A stretch of DNA of 64,000 nt, from NCBI GenBank assembly GCA_018417955.1, contig JACTVC010000011.1:990262-1054261 (forward strand), written 5' to 3'. Position numbers and translations under genes: made by a program. Source of the stretch: Laccaria trichodermophora (lineage: Eukaryota; Basidiomycota; Agaricomycetes; Agaricales; Hydnangiaceae). Shown here in pieces: positions 34,776 to 46,345 of this stretch; the first letter of the stretch is position 1, and each line of letters begins with the position of its first letter. The notes under the pieces were generated by a model. It had not been told where the DNA came from. It saw only the letters and a list, made by a program, of their open reading frames with translations, and searched no databases.

Positions 34776-35658
34776 CTACATTTATTCGGGCAGCCCTATG
34801 AACCATACTGGGAAGCCCCGAACTTTACATAACGCTTCTTTTGCCAAACTTCTTACAAGCGCACCGCTGCTTTACGACTCGCTTCGCTCACGATGCCGCA
34901 ACCTCTGACCCCTCGCCTTCATGCTCCGACAAAGCTGTATCGTGCGATAACCCGCCGCCAAGAGATTCCAGATGTGCATATTATCTACCAGCCAGGGAGA
35001 AGTCCCACACACTACACGCAGGGTAGACGGGGCGATTTTTGCTATGATGGTGCATTGTATGCTTTTACCGTAAGCCCGTCTTTGTCTAATTTGCCTCGAG
35101 GCTGATAACTACCTATTGTAGGATAGAGATCAGGCAATTAGGTGGGGGGCAGGTGTAACAAAATCAAACCTCAGCCGGGACCATTGCTTCTATCTGGTGG
35201 AGTTGGATTATACCCCACGGGGACTCCAAACAATCATGTAGGTCACTAAATGCCATGTCCGCTCAATGTCCGCTTGTTTGCGGACTCACAGACGTTCCCA
35301 TTTAGGTTCTATTCCGACACGCCTCAGTGGTCCCAGTTCACATACCAAAATACAAACCACCACAGAGTCGGACATGCACCTCTTGTTGAGGGGCCCCTCT
35401 CCAATGATGGAATACCTGGTGGTGTGTGATTGTTTACATACTGCAGTGCCTGGGTTGTATGCTTACCCTATCCGCATACCTAGTCGCCTACTTGTTCAAG
35501 GACAATTTCGTCTACCAAGCTGCTTTCATCGGTCAACAGGCTTTGTCATGCCTTGTCGTCAATAACGTCACAATACAATACTCTGAGGACCTAATGAAGG
35601 GCTTAGTCTCGGTCATCGGGTCGGATGGTGTTCAATGCCTCTTAGACTGTCTTGGGTG
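34776..35658. mobile_element. 0.88-kb insertion between repeat blocks
   Basis: In the first array unit the promoter block and the Cdc7 flank are separated by only eight bases (about 32,338-32,346). In the second unit the same two blocks are separated by 34,776-35,658, which holds an ADP-ribosyltransferase-like gene. I see no terminal inverted repeats or clear target duplication, so this is called an insertion without a mechanism. Confidence 0.55.
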
Positions 35659-35749
35659 TTGTGGCACTTTTTGCCATTGTATTGGTACAGTCTGCTACAT
35701 TTGTTACCGTTGCGTACGGTGCTGCTGCTGCTGCTGCACCATCCAGTAG
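34893..35749 (+). CDS. ADP-ribosyltransferase-fold (DUF3990-like) protein, tentative
   Basis: Exons 34893-35069, 35122-35237, 35306-35418 and 35484-35749 join in frame through three GT-AG introns to 223 residues. The product starts MPQPLTPRLHAPTKLYRAI and has QPGRSPTHYTQGRRGDF, GALYAFTDRDQAIRWG, CFYLVELDYTPRGLQ, FYSDTPQWSQF, a GPLSND turn and FVYQAAFIGQQALSCLVV. The order (GDF..G-A-L-Y..QA..W, W..F, GP-ND, final F..AL) is the pattern I know from DUF3990/RES-like ADP-ribosyltransferase folds. No NAD contact has been verified. The last ~30 codons are Cys-rich and run into the Cdc7-flank repeat at 35,659, so the native end may be lost. Confidence 0.5.
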
Positions 35750-35956
35750 TAGTCTATCGATATTTCTATGTACACATCCAAACGAGGCCCGCTTCGAATT
35801 TTCACCGAACATGCGACATTATCGATACCATACCAGATTAAATCACACTACTAATTCAAATCCACATATCCGAGTCATTAATACTTCTCCAAGAATTACA
35901 ATACATCATACACTCTATCCAAACCATCGCCAAGAACAACCCCAGTAATCATACAC

Positions 35957-38575
35957 TCAGAAGAAATCCCCCCTATGGAACTCACACGGCTGCCGTCCAA
36001 TCGCTATCCCCTCACCAGCCACCAGCGTCAGAACCTCTTCTACTCTCCTTTTCCTTCTTCCTCTCGCTTTCCTCCTCAGGCTCGTCTCCTTCCTACCCTC
36101 TTCATCCTCCTCTCCCTCCTCCTCCTCGCCTTCCTCACCGTCCTCCCACTCATCATCACACTCCTCGCACTCACACTCCTCCTCAACCCTCACAAACGGC
36201 TCCTCCGTAACCTCATCCCTAAAATGCCACTCCCCACAAACCCCCTCCCCAAAAGGATGCGGAAAAAACTCATCGTCATCCGGCTCCTCGCCCCACTCCG
36301 CCGGCCCACCATGCCTATGCGTCTTTAAAAACGGATGAGCGAGCGCCCCACGCGGCGTTATCCTATTCGTAGCAAGTGGGTCAAGGAGTTTGTTGAGTAG
36401 CTCAAAAGCGTCTTCTACATCCTGCTTATACGCCGTTTCTGGAGTCTTATCCTCTTCAAGTGCCTGTTCCAGTTCCACGTCTACCTCGATGGGTGTTGTA
36501 GGCGTCAATGGGGAAGTGGGGAACTCGAGCTCATAGTAATCAGCGCTGACACTTGCGCTAGCTCGAGCAGGGGAGGAAGAAGTAGGTGGAGGTGGGGATG
36601 GCGCGGTGGTGGGTTGAAGGTGGGTCGTTTGAGAGAAGGAATTGTGTGGGTAAAAGCGCGTATCGGGTTCTGTGAGAATGTGTATATCCGGATTCTGCTT
36701 CGTGACAAACTCGGACCAGGGAACTTCTTTGTCCACGCTTGGTACGTTTGTAGCAAATGTTCGACCTAAGTGAAGCCGTTAGGGTCAGCAAGATGAAAGA
36801 TGGGGAAAGGAGAAACGTACTGTGCAGCGTAGCCACACCTTCCATCTTTTTCCTCCCAATGATAGCAGCGATCTCCATGAGAGCTTCCACATCGTCGCTG
36901 GATTGGAACAAGGGAAACTTTTTTGTGAGGAAGAACAGGAGTATGATGCCTGCTGCCCATACATCTATGGCTTTTGTTGTTCAAACAGTTAGCTTGTGAT
37001 ACGACCTCAAACAAATGAAGGGACGAGCATACCACCAGTTTGCTCTCCACACTTCAACAGCACCTCAGGAGCACGAAACCCCCTCGTTCCAGCTCGGTTA
37101 GCTTTCGACACCGGTCTACACAGGAAAAATGAATTATAAGCATCGGAGAGCAGGGTAAATACAAGATAAGTGAACAAATGCGTACCTTGTATCCTTATCC
37201 GGATATCCCACTTTCTCTGAAGGCAACTTCGACTTGGCCCTTGCCTCCCTTTGTAGCTTGACCACGCTCTCGGGGTTATACTGATACCGAACTTTATTCT
37301 CCCCATGCGGGTTCCTAGCCGACGGTGGACCGTGGAGGCACGCGCCTGGCATTGGGCCCGCCTCCATGCGCTGTTACGAAGTTAGATTAATTCAGAGTAA
37401 ACGAAGTGAAGATGAAAGGTACCCACGGAAGCTAGACCGAAATCACACAATGTGCCTATGCCAGTGCGGGGATCGAAGAGAAAGTTGGCGGGCTTGACGT
37501 CTCGGTGGATGATCCCTCTGATATGAATATCTCGCAACGCCCGAAACAGGCAACGGAAGTATGATTTAATGCCTTCCATTGAAAGCCTCGTAAAGTATTC
37601 CTATACCCAATCTTTGTCAACTCTCGCAATACTGGCAAAGACGGACGAAGGAAAACCGACTCTGAAATCATCATTCCGATGATACGGCATAATTATTGCC
37701 ACTTGATCGTTATGCCTAAACGCTGTGATGAGTTGAGAAACATGTCGACACCCCCGACACTCCTCCATGATCAGCAGTTCGTTTCTTATACGTTCCGGGC
37801 TGCTGGTCACATAGATCCGTTTGACAGCCACAAACACCTTTGACCCCTCCGGGCGGGGCACGGACTGATAGTGCGCAGAAGAGGAAGGAGAGTGATGTCC
37901 ATGCCAAGGCGTATTATCCCATTCTTCATACCGCAAGTCGATAGCTTTGTAGACGGACGAAAAGGTGCCTGTGCCGAGACGGTCGATTATTTTGTAGTCC
38001 CCTTCGATGTGGGGAATGGATAAGAGGAACTCTTCAATCTCTTTCACGATCTCGACCTGGTCTTCGGGCGGTTTTCGAGCGAGGGTGTGTTCCTCGTCCT
38101 TCATGGCGTCTGAAAGTGGCGTTGAACATCCCTCCTCGGCATCGTACTCTTCCAACTCCCGTAGCTCTTCGTCCATCACCAGATCCTCGTCGTCGCACGG
38201 CTCATCCACCCTTCTCCCCTGCCCCACAGGTGTCGTGTCGATCTTCAGTGACCGCTTGTCCCTTTGTTCGTCTTGAACAGAGTGCAGAAGCAAATCATCA
38301 CTCATATCCTCGTCAAGGTCCACGAACGCATGGTGTCTGCTCGTATTTGCGCTCATCCCCTGAACAGAGTACCCAGGCAACATCTGCGTCAGATGTTGCT
38401 GATACTGCCTCACCTCTGGGGCTGAAAAACCATACAGCGGGTCGTCGGATGAGGCGGCGAATTCAGCGTTGAGGGCGGCTGCCTTGGCGTAGTGTTTGAG
38501 GTAGCGGGAGTTGCGTACATCAGATGAGCCGACCTCGAGGGGATTTGAGGAGTGTTGGGAGAAGAGAAGTGCCAT
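35957..38575 (-). CDS. CDC7: Cdc7-type (DDK) protein kinase
   Basis: Exons 38575-37661, 37600-37427, 37370-37186, 37115-37033, 36964-36821 and 36765-35957 give 769 residues. A long N-terminal extension precedes the kinase: glycine loop GTGTFSSVYKA, Lys in VAVKRIY, catalytic loop IHRDVKPANFLF, DFG in LCDFGLAS. The hallmark Cdc7 insert of ~80 residues follows, and then GTRGFRAPEVLLKC. A second acidic/Pro-rich insert (PSPPPPTSSSP) precedes the last helices, and the C-terminal 95 residues are extremely Glu/Arg-rich. With its Dbf4 partner the kinase phosphorylates Mcm2-7 to fire replication origins. The 3' end of this gene, coding tail plus flank, is duplicated twice downstream. Confidence 0.92.
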
Positions 38576-38942
38576 CGACGACGCGAGATCGCCTTTGAAA
38601 GAAGTTGAAATCACAATTCATTTGTCCCTTTTCGACGCGTCGCGATTGGTCATGTGATCACGTTTTACAAGCCTCGCTCAAAACCTTTTGTATCTCCGGG
38701 AGAATGTCCTCTGGATTTTTGTTGAAGTTGCGTGAACAACGTGGCATTGGCATTCGAACGATATAAGTATGTCTCATCGCCATAGGCTTAAATCAGGCAT
38801 CTTGTTGTATTGAGTATTGAACGAAAGACCTCCTTCCGTCCATCGTGATAAATTGATATTAGTGACTAGGAGATGAAGTAAAGCAACTGCGCAGGTTCCC
38901 TCGGAGCTATGTGAAAGAAGAAATATTGATATGTGCAGCCAA

Positions 38943-41029
38943 CTACAAGTCCTTGTAACAGAGCACCTCATAGCTCTGCGTCACGAAATCAGTGTTGTGA
39001 CACCTTAGCTTCGATGCTCTACACACCTTTGAGCTCACCACTACCCCCGTGCCCCAATGTACATCTGAAACGCCTTGGAAAATGGGATCGTCAGGTTATC
39101 AACTATTTTTGGCCAAGCTAGTCGTGACATACCATTTGCACTTTCTATTACCTCGGTCACGTAAACACGATCGAGGTGATTGAAACGCGCAACGTAATGA
39201 GTCTCCGATACGTTGTCCACCTCTTTATCCCAACTAGGTACGGGGTGAACTGTCGACTTCATGTCAAAGCGACCATGATATGGCTTCCAGATTAACCGTG
39301 ACTGATCGCCAATGAGAACTTGGAAATCCCAATAGTGACTCCCATTAGCCCATGTCGCTGCAATGGAGGAACCTTTACTTCGGCTCAAGTCTCGGGAAGC
39401 CAAAGCACTCACTTATAGAAGACCCTTCCTGGACGCGGTCAGTGGCGACTGATCCGTTGCTCTTGCCCGTCCTGCACTTGAAAACAAAAGCGGAAACGCC
39501 GTCTACGACGCCAGCCTGGATAGGGGCCGGAGTAAAGCTAGCAGAACGGAATGGGGAGCTGTAAGGCTGCCAATAGCAAACCTAACACTCATGTCAAACG
39601 CCATCCTAAAGTGTCAAGGATTACGCTTACCTGACGGCGCATGGACCGGAGCAGGTCGCGATGCTTCCGGTCGGTCTCTTCTTTCTCTTTTCGCGCTGTC
39701 TCGACGAGTGACTGGATGCGTGCCTGCTCCTTTCGACTACGGTTGGCGGCTGCCACCTGATCTTTCTCCAACTTCTGAAGCTTCTCGTTGGCCGTTGCCC
39801 GTTCTTTCGATATGTTGTCCATCTCCGCTTTGAGCTTTAATCGTTCCTTCTCCGCCTTTTCTTCAGCCTCTTTGACCTTGCGATTGAACTCGGCACTCTG
39901 CTGCAACAACTTACGGTCTGCCTCCTCCTGTTTCTTTTTCGCCTCTTCCCTAGCTGCAGTGATATCATCTGCCAACGCCTTCTTCTGTTCCTCCCATTTC
40001 GCTATCTCCTTTTGCATCTTAATCCGTTCTGCCTCCAACTCCTTCTTCAACGCCTCATCCTTCTCCGCAATCGCCACCGCCATCTCCTCTTTCAAGTCCT
40101 TCATCTCTTTGCTATGCTTATCCACAAGCTTCTTTAGCTCTGCCGCAAGTTCAGAACCAGCCGCCGTCTCCTCGAGCGTCTTTCCGTCGTGCATCTCGAG
40201 CTGGATTTGAAGGGCGACGGGGCTCTTCTCTAAAAACGTCTCTACAATCCTTCGAGCAGATCCCTCTGTATTGTCATGGCGAAGAAATTTACCACCCTTA
40301 TCGATGAGTGGCTCGAAGAATTTGCCTGGGGTCTTCATTAGCTCATCTTCCCGTTTTTCCATCGTCTCTTTGTCCTTCTCGGAGACGTCGTCCCACCGCG
40401 TAGTCACAACGACGACGTTCTCCAGAGCATCTTCACCACAGAGCTTTCGGAACATCCTTAGGTTACGAAGTGAAACGCCTCCCATCTTGGGATCAGTAAT
40501 CCGATGGAGATAGATGATGCCACTAAGCTTCTTGTCCTCTTTGAACCTACACGGATTCGATGAGGGACTGTCTTGGTCATACAGGTCAGCGATTAGGTGA
40601 CTCACGTCATTTCCAAGAAGCCTGCAATTTTTCTCAGGATATCAGTGTCTGTTCGCCCTTCGCGAGAATCATCAAATCCAGGAGAGTCGACTAATGTCAC
40701 GGAACGGCCGCTTTTGTCGAAGTAGTTATAGTGTCCGATCTCGGACGTTGCAGATTCGACGCCATGGCCAATTTCAATAGATTTGTCACCAGTGAGGCGC
40801 GCAATGAACTACGGAGTGTGTCAAATGATGAGAACATGTTGAGAACGCACGTCAAGCCCAAGGCCTTACCGACGATTTCCCTGTCCCTGTTGGACCCATG
40901 ATTCTGAAAGGCGCAGCTCCAGTCAGTAGTATACAGTCTGCAATCAAATTGCCAAACTCACCCGACCATGATATTCGAAGGGTTTGAGCCACGCTTAACG
41001 TCAGAGCCGTCCGAACCTTGAAGAGCCAT
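38943..41029 (-). CDS. P-loop GTPase (AIG1/septin-like G domain) with long coiled coil
   Basis: Seven exons, 41029-40962, 40903-40870, 40808-40606, 40546-39631, 39581-39413, 39357-39133 and 39073-38943, give 581 residues. G1 is IMGPTGTGKSSFI, the G3 region LVDSPGFDDS, and the G4-like motif VVTTRWDDV. From about residue 230 to 400 comes a Lys/Glu heptad coiled coil (LKEEMAVAIAEKDEALKKEL). The C-terminal ~170 residues (SHYWDFQVLIGDQSRLIWKP) look beta-rich and are unrecognised. This architecture is common in agaricomycetes, where such proteins are annotated only as G-domain proteins. Dynamin- or GIMAP-like membrane work is a guess. Confidence 0.85.
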
Positions 41030-41124
41030 GATATAACGTGATTGACTGGTTATGCGGTAAAGGCAACAATGGGGAGTGAGTTATTCTAGGCTGGCACGCA
41101 TCCATTGGGAATTTATAGTCCCCT

Positions 41125-41690
41125 TACGCGCGTATCGATGAGATGTTCGAAGTATGAAAGGTGTGAATTTTCTGAAGGGCTATGATAAGGTTAACATGCA
41201 CATTCCACGCGTTTTGGATTATCACTGGTGACATGCGACAACAGATAACTGTTGCAAGCCCGCTCAGGTTAATGCGGCGCCGCTTGACTGGGTCACTACA
41301 GCTGATTGGATTTAATAGGGTTCGTAGATTTCGCCTCCCATCCTGAGAACTGCGATCCGGTATGAATACGATTGCAGATCTGGACAAAAGCCCTATGGCG
41401 TCAATTTATTCAATGTCCAGTCCTAAAGTATGAGAGATGTGAATCTTCTAGAGAGCTAGCATAAGATCAACATACGCATTCCACGCGTTTGGATTATCAC
41501 TCGATAACAATCGATGACCCTCGCAAGGCCGCACAGGTTAATACCGCGCTACTTGGGTGGGCCACTGATTCGGGCCTTCGGCTGGTCGGATTCAAAGAGT
41601 TCGTAATGATATACTTGACGTCCGGAAAAGAAGTCACTCCTTTACGAGAATCGCCAAATAGCGAGGATTACACGTCGGCTGAGTCGCGTT
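41125..41690. repeat. Diverged tandem duplication of about 280 bp
   Basis: The segments 41,140-41,335 and 41,425-41,610 align head to tail (shared CATTCCACGCGTTT, GGATTATCACT, CAGGTTAAT and GGATT-AA-GGTTCG-type blocks). There are no coding features. The rest of 41,030-42,172 contains no gene that I can support. Confidence 0.6.
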
Positions 41691-42172
41691 TTTCACGATA
41701 GCCGAAGAGAATCTTGGACGTCATGACAGGCTGAACCCATGATGAACGAAGTCCTTGCTAGTCGAGTGAATTAAGACAGGCTGTGAGTTCCAATACTACG
41801 TGTATATTTTAGCAGATCACCGACCTCCATTCCCAGTTCAAGAATCCATAGTTTCGAAAGGCGGCGCCAGGGGTGTGCACTAGTAGTACTGTGTGGCAGG
41901 TACTTAGTCTAAGAAGGGGTTGGGTCATGTGACCAAGGTTGTTTCTGTTCGACCATCAATTGTCAACTTCTGAAGTTCTGAACACTCAACGTTGCAACGC
42001 CCACTTCCTCACTTCAAAATTCCACAATGAGCTCCTCTATTACACCCAAATCCCGCGGTAAATTCTTATACATTGCAAGGGTAGGTTCAAAGCGACTTTT
42101 GCGTTTTAGACTTGTTCGGGTCAACACCGAATAAAGAATAAATTAGTCAGGGTCTCCTCAGTTCCCCGCCAT

Positions 42173-42180
42173 TATATAAA
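42173..42180 (+). promoter_or_regulatory. TATA box of the DEP gene
   Basis: TATATAAA lies 54 bp upstream of the ATG at 42,234, a normal position for a core promoter element when the 5' leader is short. Confidence 0.55.
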
Positions 42181-42233
42181 GGACCTTACCCCCAAATATC
42201 TGCTGGTGCTCCTCTTCCGAGCTCAGGCCAACA

Positions 42234-43562
42234 ATGCCCGCAATCCTTCATGCTTCCACCTCAAATTACGCCCTCAAATCCACGAAACACGGGAAACGAT
42301 GCATCCAGCCCGTTGACGCGAATGGCAGCGAGCTCAGTGACGACGCGTCTCACGCTATGAAAACGACTAAGAATGGGAGACCTTTCCTACAGGTAATTAC
42401 TCGATTTATAAAGCCCTTGAAGCGCCCACTGAATAAGTAGAGCATAGGATACATACGACCTCTTTGCAACGCTCATCCTATCACTCAAACTAGGACCCCA
42501 CAAGAAACGGTTTTTCAGCAGCACCTTTTCCCACTCTTTTACCTTGTAAGCCCCATTCCCGTCATGCCACCCACCACACCCACTAATATTTCTCTGGCAA
42601 AAGTAACGAAGCCGCACGCAACCTCGCCTCCCTCTGCTTCTCCCACTCCTCAGAGGAGGCCTCCCCAGGGAACATCTCCAAATGCCGCACAGTAACAACA
42701 CGCACAACATACATCATGACCCGCTCTGGCGCAAAGGCCATGTGCAGTCATTTCTTAGACGCGTATTTGATCAAAATGGCTGTCAAGGGGATATACCAGC
42801 TCACTCCGAAAGGACTGTACATATTAAACCGTTTCGTGATAAAGAACAACATAAACGCGATGCACGTCCTCCAGCTACTCACTTCTCAGCCCAAGTGCAC
42901 CTCTCTCTACTACTTGGACCGCCGTGGGGAGGACGACGAACCCATCATCACCAACGCGAGCATGACAGCCCTCTTCCGGAGGTTTGCAGGTGCCCAGCCT
43001 GTGTACTCCCTTCCAGCTGACAAGGTTCTCGACGTGTTCCAGCGACACCGTAAACTTGCCAACGGTATCCCGGTAACGAAGACCCGTGTATCGAAGAAGA
43101 AAAACTTGGTTTACGAACATTGTTTCTCGGCTGTCAGCGCCGTCGAATGGCTCTGCGAGTTTACAACCGCCTCTGGTAAAGAAGAAGCAGCACAGCTTGT
43201 AGCCCATTTCGTCCGTTATGGGTTTGTCGAGCTAGTCAAGGACGAGAGGAAACGGAATGAGGTATATACAGTTCGCAGTTTCTCAGAAAAAAACCTCGTT
43301 GCTGCTGTATGTTTTCTCTGGTTTTATCTATTTTGCGGGTGCTGATGTCTTTCTTTCTTCTTTCAATCAGGAGGGCCAATTCAACTTGAGCGCAAAGGCG
43401 ATTTATCGTATAACCGACCAAGGAGGCCGAGTTGCTGGGTGGGAACCCTCAGTTCCCCCTGGTATGCAGCGGGAATTTGATAACGATCGGTCCTTGGTCG
43501 GTGGGTCCATGGATAGCTCCAGGACGGTGACGGATGATCAAATCATCCAGAACAAAGCTTAG
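42234..43562 (+). CDS. DEP-domain protein of the fungal RGS family, lacking the RGS domain
   Basis: Exons 42234-42392, 42448-42545, 42604-43306 and 43371-43562 give 383 residues. The N-terminus is short and ends in MKTTKNGRPFLQ. The DEP region follows: DTYDLFATLILSLKLGPHKK, IYQLTPKGLYILNRFVIKNN, VEWLCEFTTASGKEEAAQL, YRITDQGGRVAGW. Exon boundaries are identical to the 27.8-29.8-kb paralogue, so the two are duplicates on opposite strands. Sst2/FlbA-type proteins would continue into an RGS domain, but here the frame ends at IIQNKA and no RGS exon is seen before the Spc19 gene. It may bind receptors or membranes without GAP activity. Confidence 0.78.
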
Positions 43563-43990
43563 AATTGCAACTGGATGCGATCCATATGTTATCATTCTCG
43601 ACTTTCGGAACTCTTTGTTTTGCTGTCGTTTTCCTTTATACCTCTTCGATGAATCACTTGTATATAGTTTTTATGAACACATAGTTATATCGTACATACG
43701 CCCACGTCTTATAATTATAATGCCCGTCGTACCCAATACATGATGACTTGATGTTTACACCATCCCAATGAAAACCCCAGACGTGCCTAGCCACCCGCGC
43801 GATCAGCCGCCGTACAGCTATCAGCGTTTAGGGGACGATATCGGCCAGAGGGCATTGCATAAAAGCCCCACCCTTGAAGTTATCCCACAACGTCGCGCGG
43901 GTAGTTCTTGGCCCCAGCTCGTAGCTCAATAGAACGCCAGGAAGTATGAATGCCCAGCGTGCCGCCACACCCTCAAATCGACGACTGTGT

Positions 43991-44764
43991 TTATCCATTC
44001 ACCATCTTCAACTCCTATGCATCCCAAGTCAACCAAAAAACATTCAATGAGTCACTTGAAGTTAAAACACTTACAAGCTCTTCCACCTCCTTCTCCAGCG
44101 CCTTTACCTCCTCCTCGAGCCTCTCCCGTTGTTTTGTAAGGAGTTGCAACTGCCTCGCCTCCGTCTTCTGTGCAATAGTCGTGGCGCCCCCGATTGTCCG
44201 AGGCCGACTTTTTGCGTTCTCCACCTTCATTTCATCTCAAGCATCAGGATACCATCTAAGGCTCAAATCCAAGATACACACCTTGATCTGCAACGCAGCC
44301 TCCTTCTTCAGCAGCCCCGCAAGCCCCTGCTCAGCTCTCTCGATGAGTTCGGCGATAGCAGGCTCGATCTCGTCCGCTAGTTCGGATTTATATCGTTTGA
44401 TGGTCCCTTCGTCGACGAGGAGAAAAACCTTCCGTCGACAAACACGTACCCTTATCAGCTCCCTGAAAGTGACTTTTGAAAAAGACCCACCCTTTCATTT
44501 GCCAATATTTTGTTCATGCGAGGAAGATCCTTCGTTCCGTTCCTCAGCAAATGCTGCATCTCGAAGACCTGCAAGTTGGTCACGGTCTTCAGCATATACG
44601 AGTGGATGAATGCAGCATACCTCGTCGCAGCAGTCCTCCATAACCGCAACGCAATCCGCTAGGCTTGGTGGACATATTGCCTGGATGTCACCTATGTATT
44701 GTTCTGGTCCGCCGTAAAATATGGATTCTCTGGCTTTTAGATTCGCGCGAGATAAACGTGACAT
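43991..44764 (-). CDS. SPC19: DASH complex subunit Spc19
   Basis: Exons 44764-44621, 44568-44491, 44428-44282, 44224-44075 and 44014-43991 give 180 residues, the usual Spc19 length. Typical blocks are FYGGPEQYIGDIQAICPPSL, DCVAVMEDCCDE, then VFEMQHLLRNGTKDLPRMNK with ILANER, VFLLVDEGTIKRYKSEL, IEPAIAELIERAEQGL, and a C-terminal coiled coil (TKQRERLEEEVKALEKEVEE). The last exon is only eight codons long. The protein is part of the DASH/Dam1 ring that couples kinetochores to microtubule ends. Convergent with the DEP gene. Confidence 0.9.
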
Positions 44765-44862
44765 TGCAATCAGGTGGAGGGGGGTCGTAGGAAGCCGACT
44801 CAAAACTCTGGATTGAGTTTGTATCTCAAGCTTCAACCAAACAAGGGGGGAAGACAACGGTC

Positions 44863-45047
44863 AGGTGACTGTGACGCGTCGCGTCAAACGGAAACCTATC
44901 CTGTCAACAGTACTAACATATCCATAATGATAGTAAAGTAGTTGGTATATATACAAAAGGTAGAACTCAACGTGCGACCAGTCGCAGCTATGAGAACGAA
45001 AGTAAAGGCGGGCAAGACGAGGGTCCAAAGTTCATACAAAATCGATG
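44863..45047. repeat. Direct repeat of the coiled-coil gene's 3' end (distal copy)
   Basis: About 185 bp match 46,152-46,345: GGTCAGGTGA, CGTCGCGTCAAAC, CCTATCCTGTCAACAGTA, CGTGCGACCAGTCGCAGC and AGGGTCCA-AGTTCATAC blocks in the same order. It includes the last codons DFV and stop of the gene at 46,338. The two copies flank the third Arf-like cassette. Confidence 0.85.
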
Positions 45048-45140
45048 GAATATCCAAGGAATATCGGAGAAGATGTTTTAAATACCTTTCCCTATAAGTC
45101 CAGCAAGAAAATGTGTAGAATTATCTGAAAATTATTGAAT

Positions 45141-46020
45141 TTACATGTCCATTTTCTTTACAAGCCAACGAAAACCTGTGGTGAAGATGAACATGCGTTT
45201 AAGTAATGCTAAAGCTAGTAAGTTATGCTGACCTTCAATAAAGCGGTCGGACAGGAGTGAATAGGCAAATAAAGCAATGCGCCCTTGTTCCTAAAAACAA
45301 TTGTGAATTTCCATGTAATCTCATCAGGACGGTGAACGCACCTCTGCAATCAAATCTTCCAAATTGTATTCTGCAATGAAATCCGCCTCGTCGTTATCAG
45401 ACAAAGTGTTATCCACGGAGACAAGGATCAAGATAGGTTGCGACAACTTCTTCGTATCATGGACAAGACTGACGAGTTCTTTCCTTGGGTCGCGCATCGG
45501 CTCGGCATTTGTCGAATTCATCATGAAGACGATTCCACAAGGAGTATAAGGCAGGTCTTCCCTTACAGCGCGGAAGCCTATGGTACAGTTTAGTTAAAAA
45601 CAATAAAAGTCACAAACCAAAAGACGTGCAGCTAGCAGTGTTTGAAGGAACGCAGGCATCAACAAATTCACCGTCAATGTCCAGCCGCATCTCGGCTCAA
45701 GCGAAAAGTCAGTACTACATAGGTCGCAGAATCGTTGATATGGACACAAACCAAATTCAAACAAGCCAAGAGGAGGGTCTACGTAATCTCTACCTTGTTC
45801 AAGTGTTCGAGCCAAGGCCTGTTGAGCTGTGAATCACATAGTGAGTTGAAGATGCATAGGACAAGCTCAACAATCATTTCCGCATAGCGGGCCGGTCCAA
45901 TGAAACAAATTTTCTTGGTTGGTGATATCACGCCTGTTGAATAGGGGATGCCAGGGTCAAAGCTGCAACCCAAAGATAACGATTAGGCTCACCAAAGCGG
46001 ATTAAGAGTCGCTTAAGCAT
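45141..46020 (-). CDS. Degenerate Arf-like GTPase, copy 3
   Basis: This runs from the conserved Met (MLKRLLIRFG, 46,020) to FRWLVKKMDM. Exons correspond to copies 1 and 2: GVISPTKKICFIGPARYAEM, RPWLEHLNKVEIT, TSFGFRAVREDLPYTPCGIV, LVHDTKKLSQPILILVSVDN. The P-loop is GPARYAEM, switch II is NTASC, and the NKxD position is SVDNT, so it is the most decayed of the three at nucleotide-binding sites. Splice sites are mostly intact. Whether it is expressed cannot be told from sequence. Confidence 0.5.
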
Positions 46021-46151
46021 GGTATTTATCAACCGGTTCAAGTAGAGTGTGAGCGAGGAGAAACCTTGAAGTGATTGAGTGTGAGCGTAAGTATACCCCG
46101 CGTAAGCGAGACACTGAACGTCGACGTCACCGCTTCCAGAGAGAAGAGATT

Positions 46152-46345
46152 GGTCAGGTGAGCGTGACACGTCGCGTCAAACAGTGCAAGGGAACCTCTA
46201 TCCTGTCAACAGTAACATATCCATTCTGATATGAAAATCGGAGGTATATATTCAAAAACAAAAAGGTATACCTAAACGTGCGACCAGTCGCAGCTATGAG
46301 AACGAAAGTGAAGGCGGGCAAGACGAGGGTCCAGAGTTCATACAA
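46152..46345. repeat. Direct repeat of the coiled-coil gene's 3' end (native copy)
   Basis: Native 3' flank of the gene ending at 46,338, duplicated at 44,863-45,047 on the other side of the Arf-like cassette. Confidence 0.85.
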
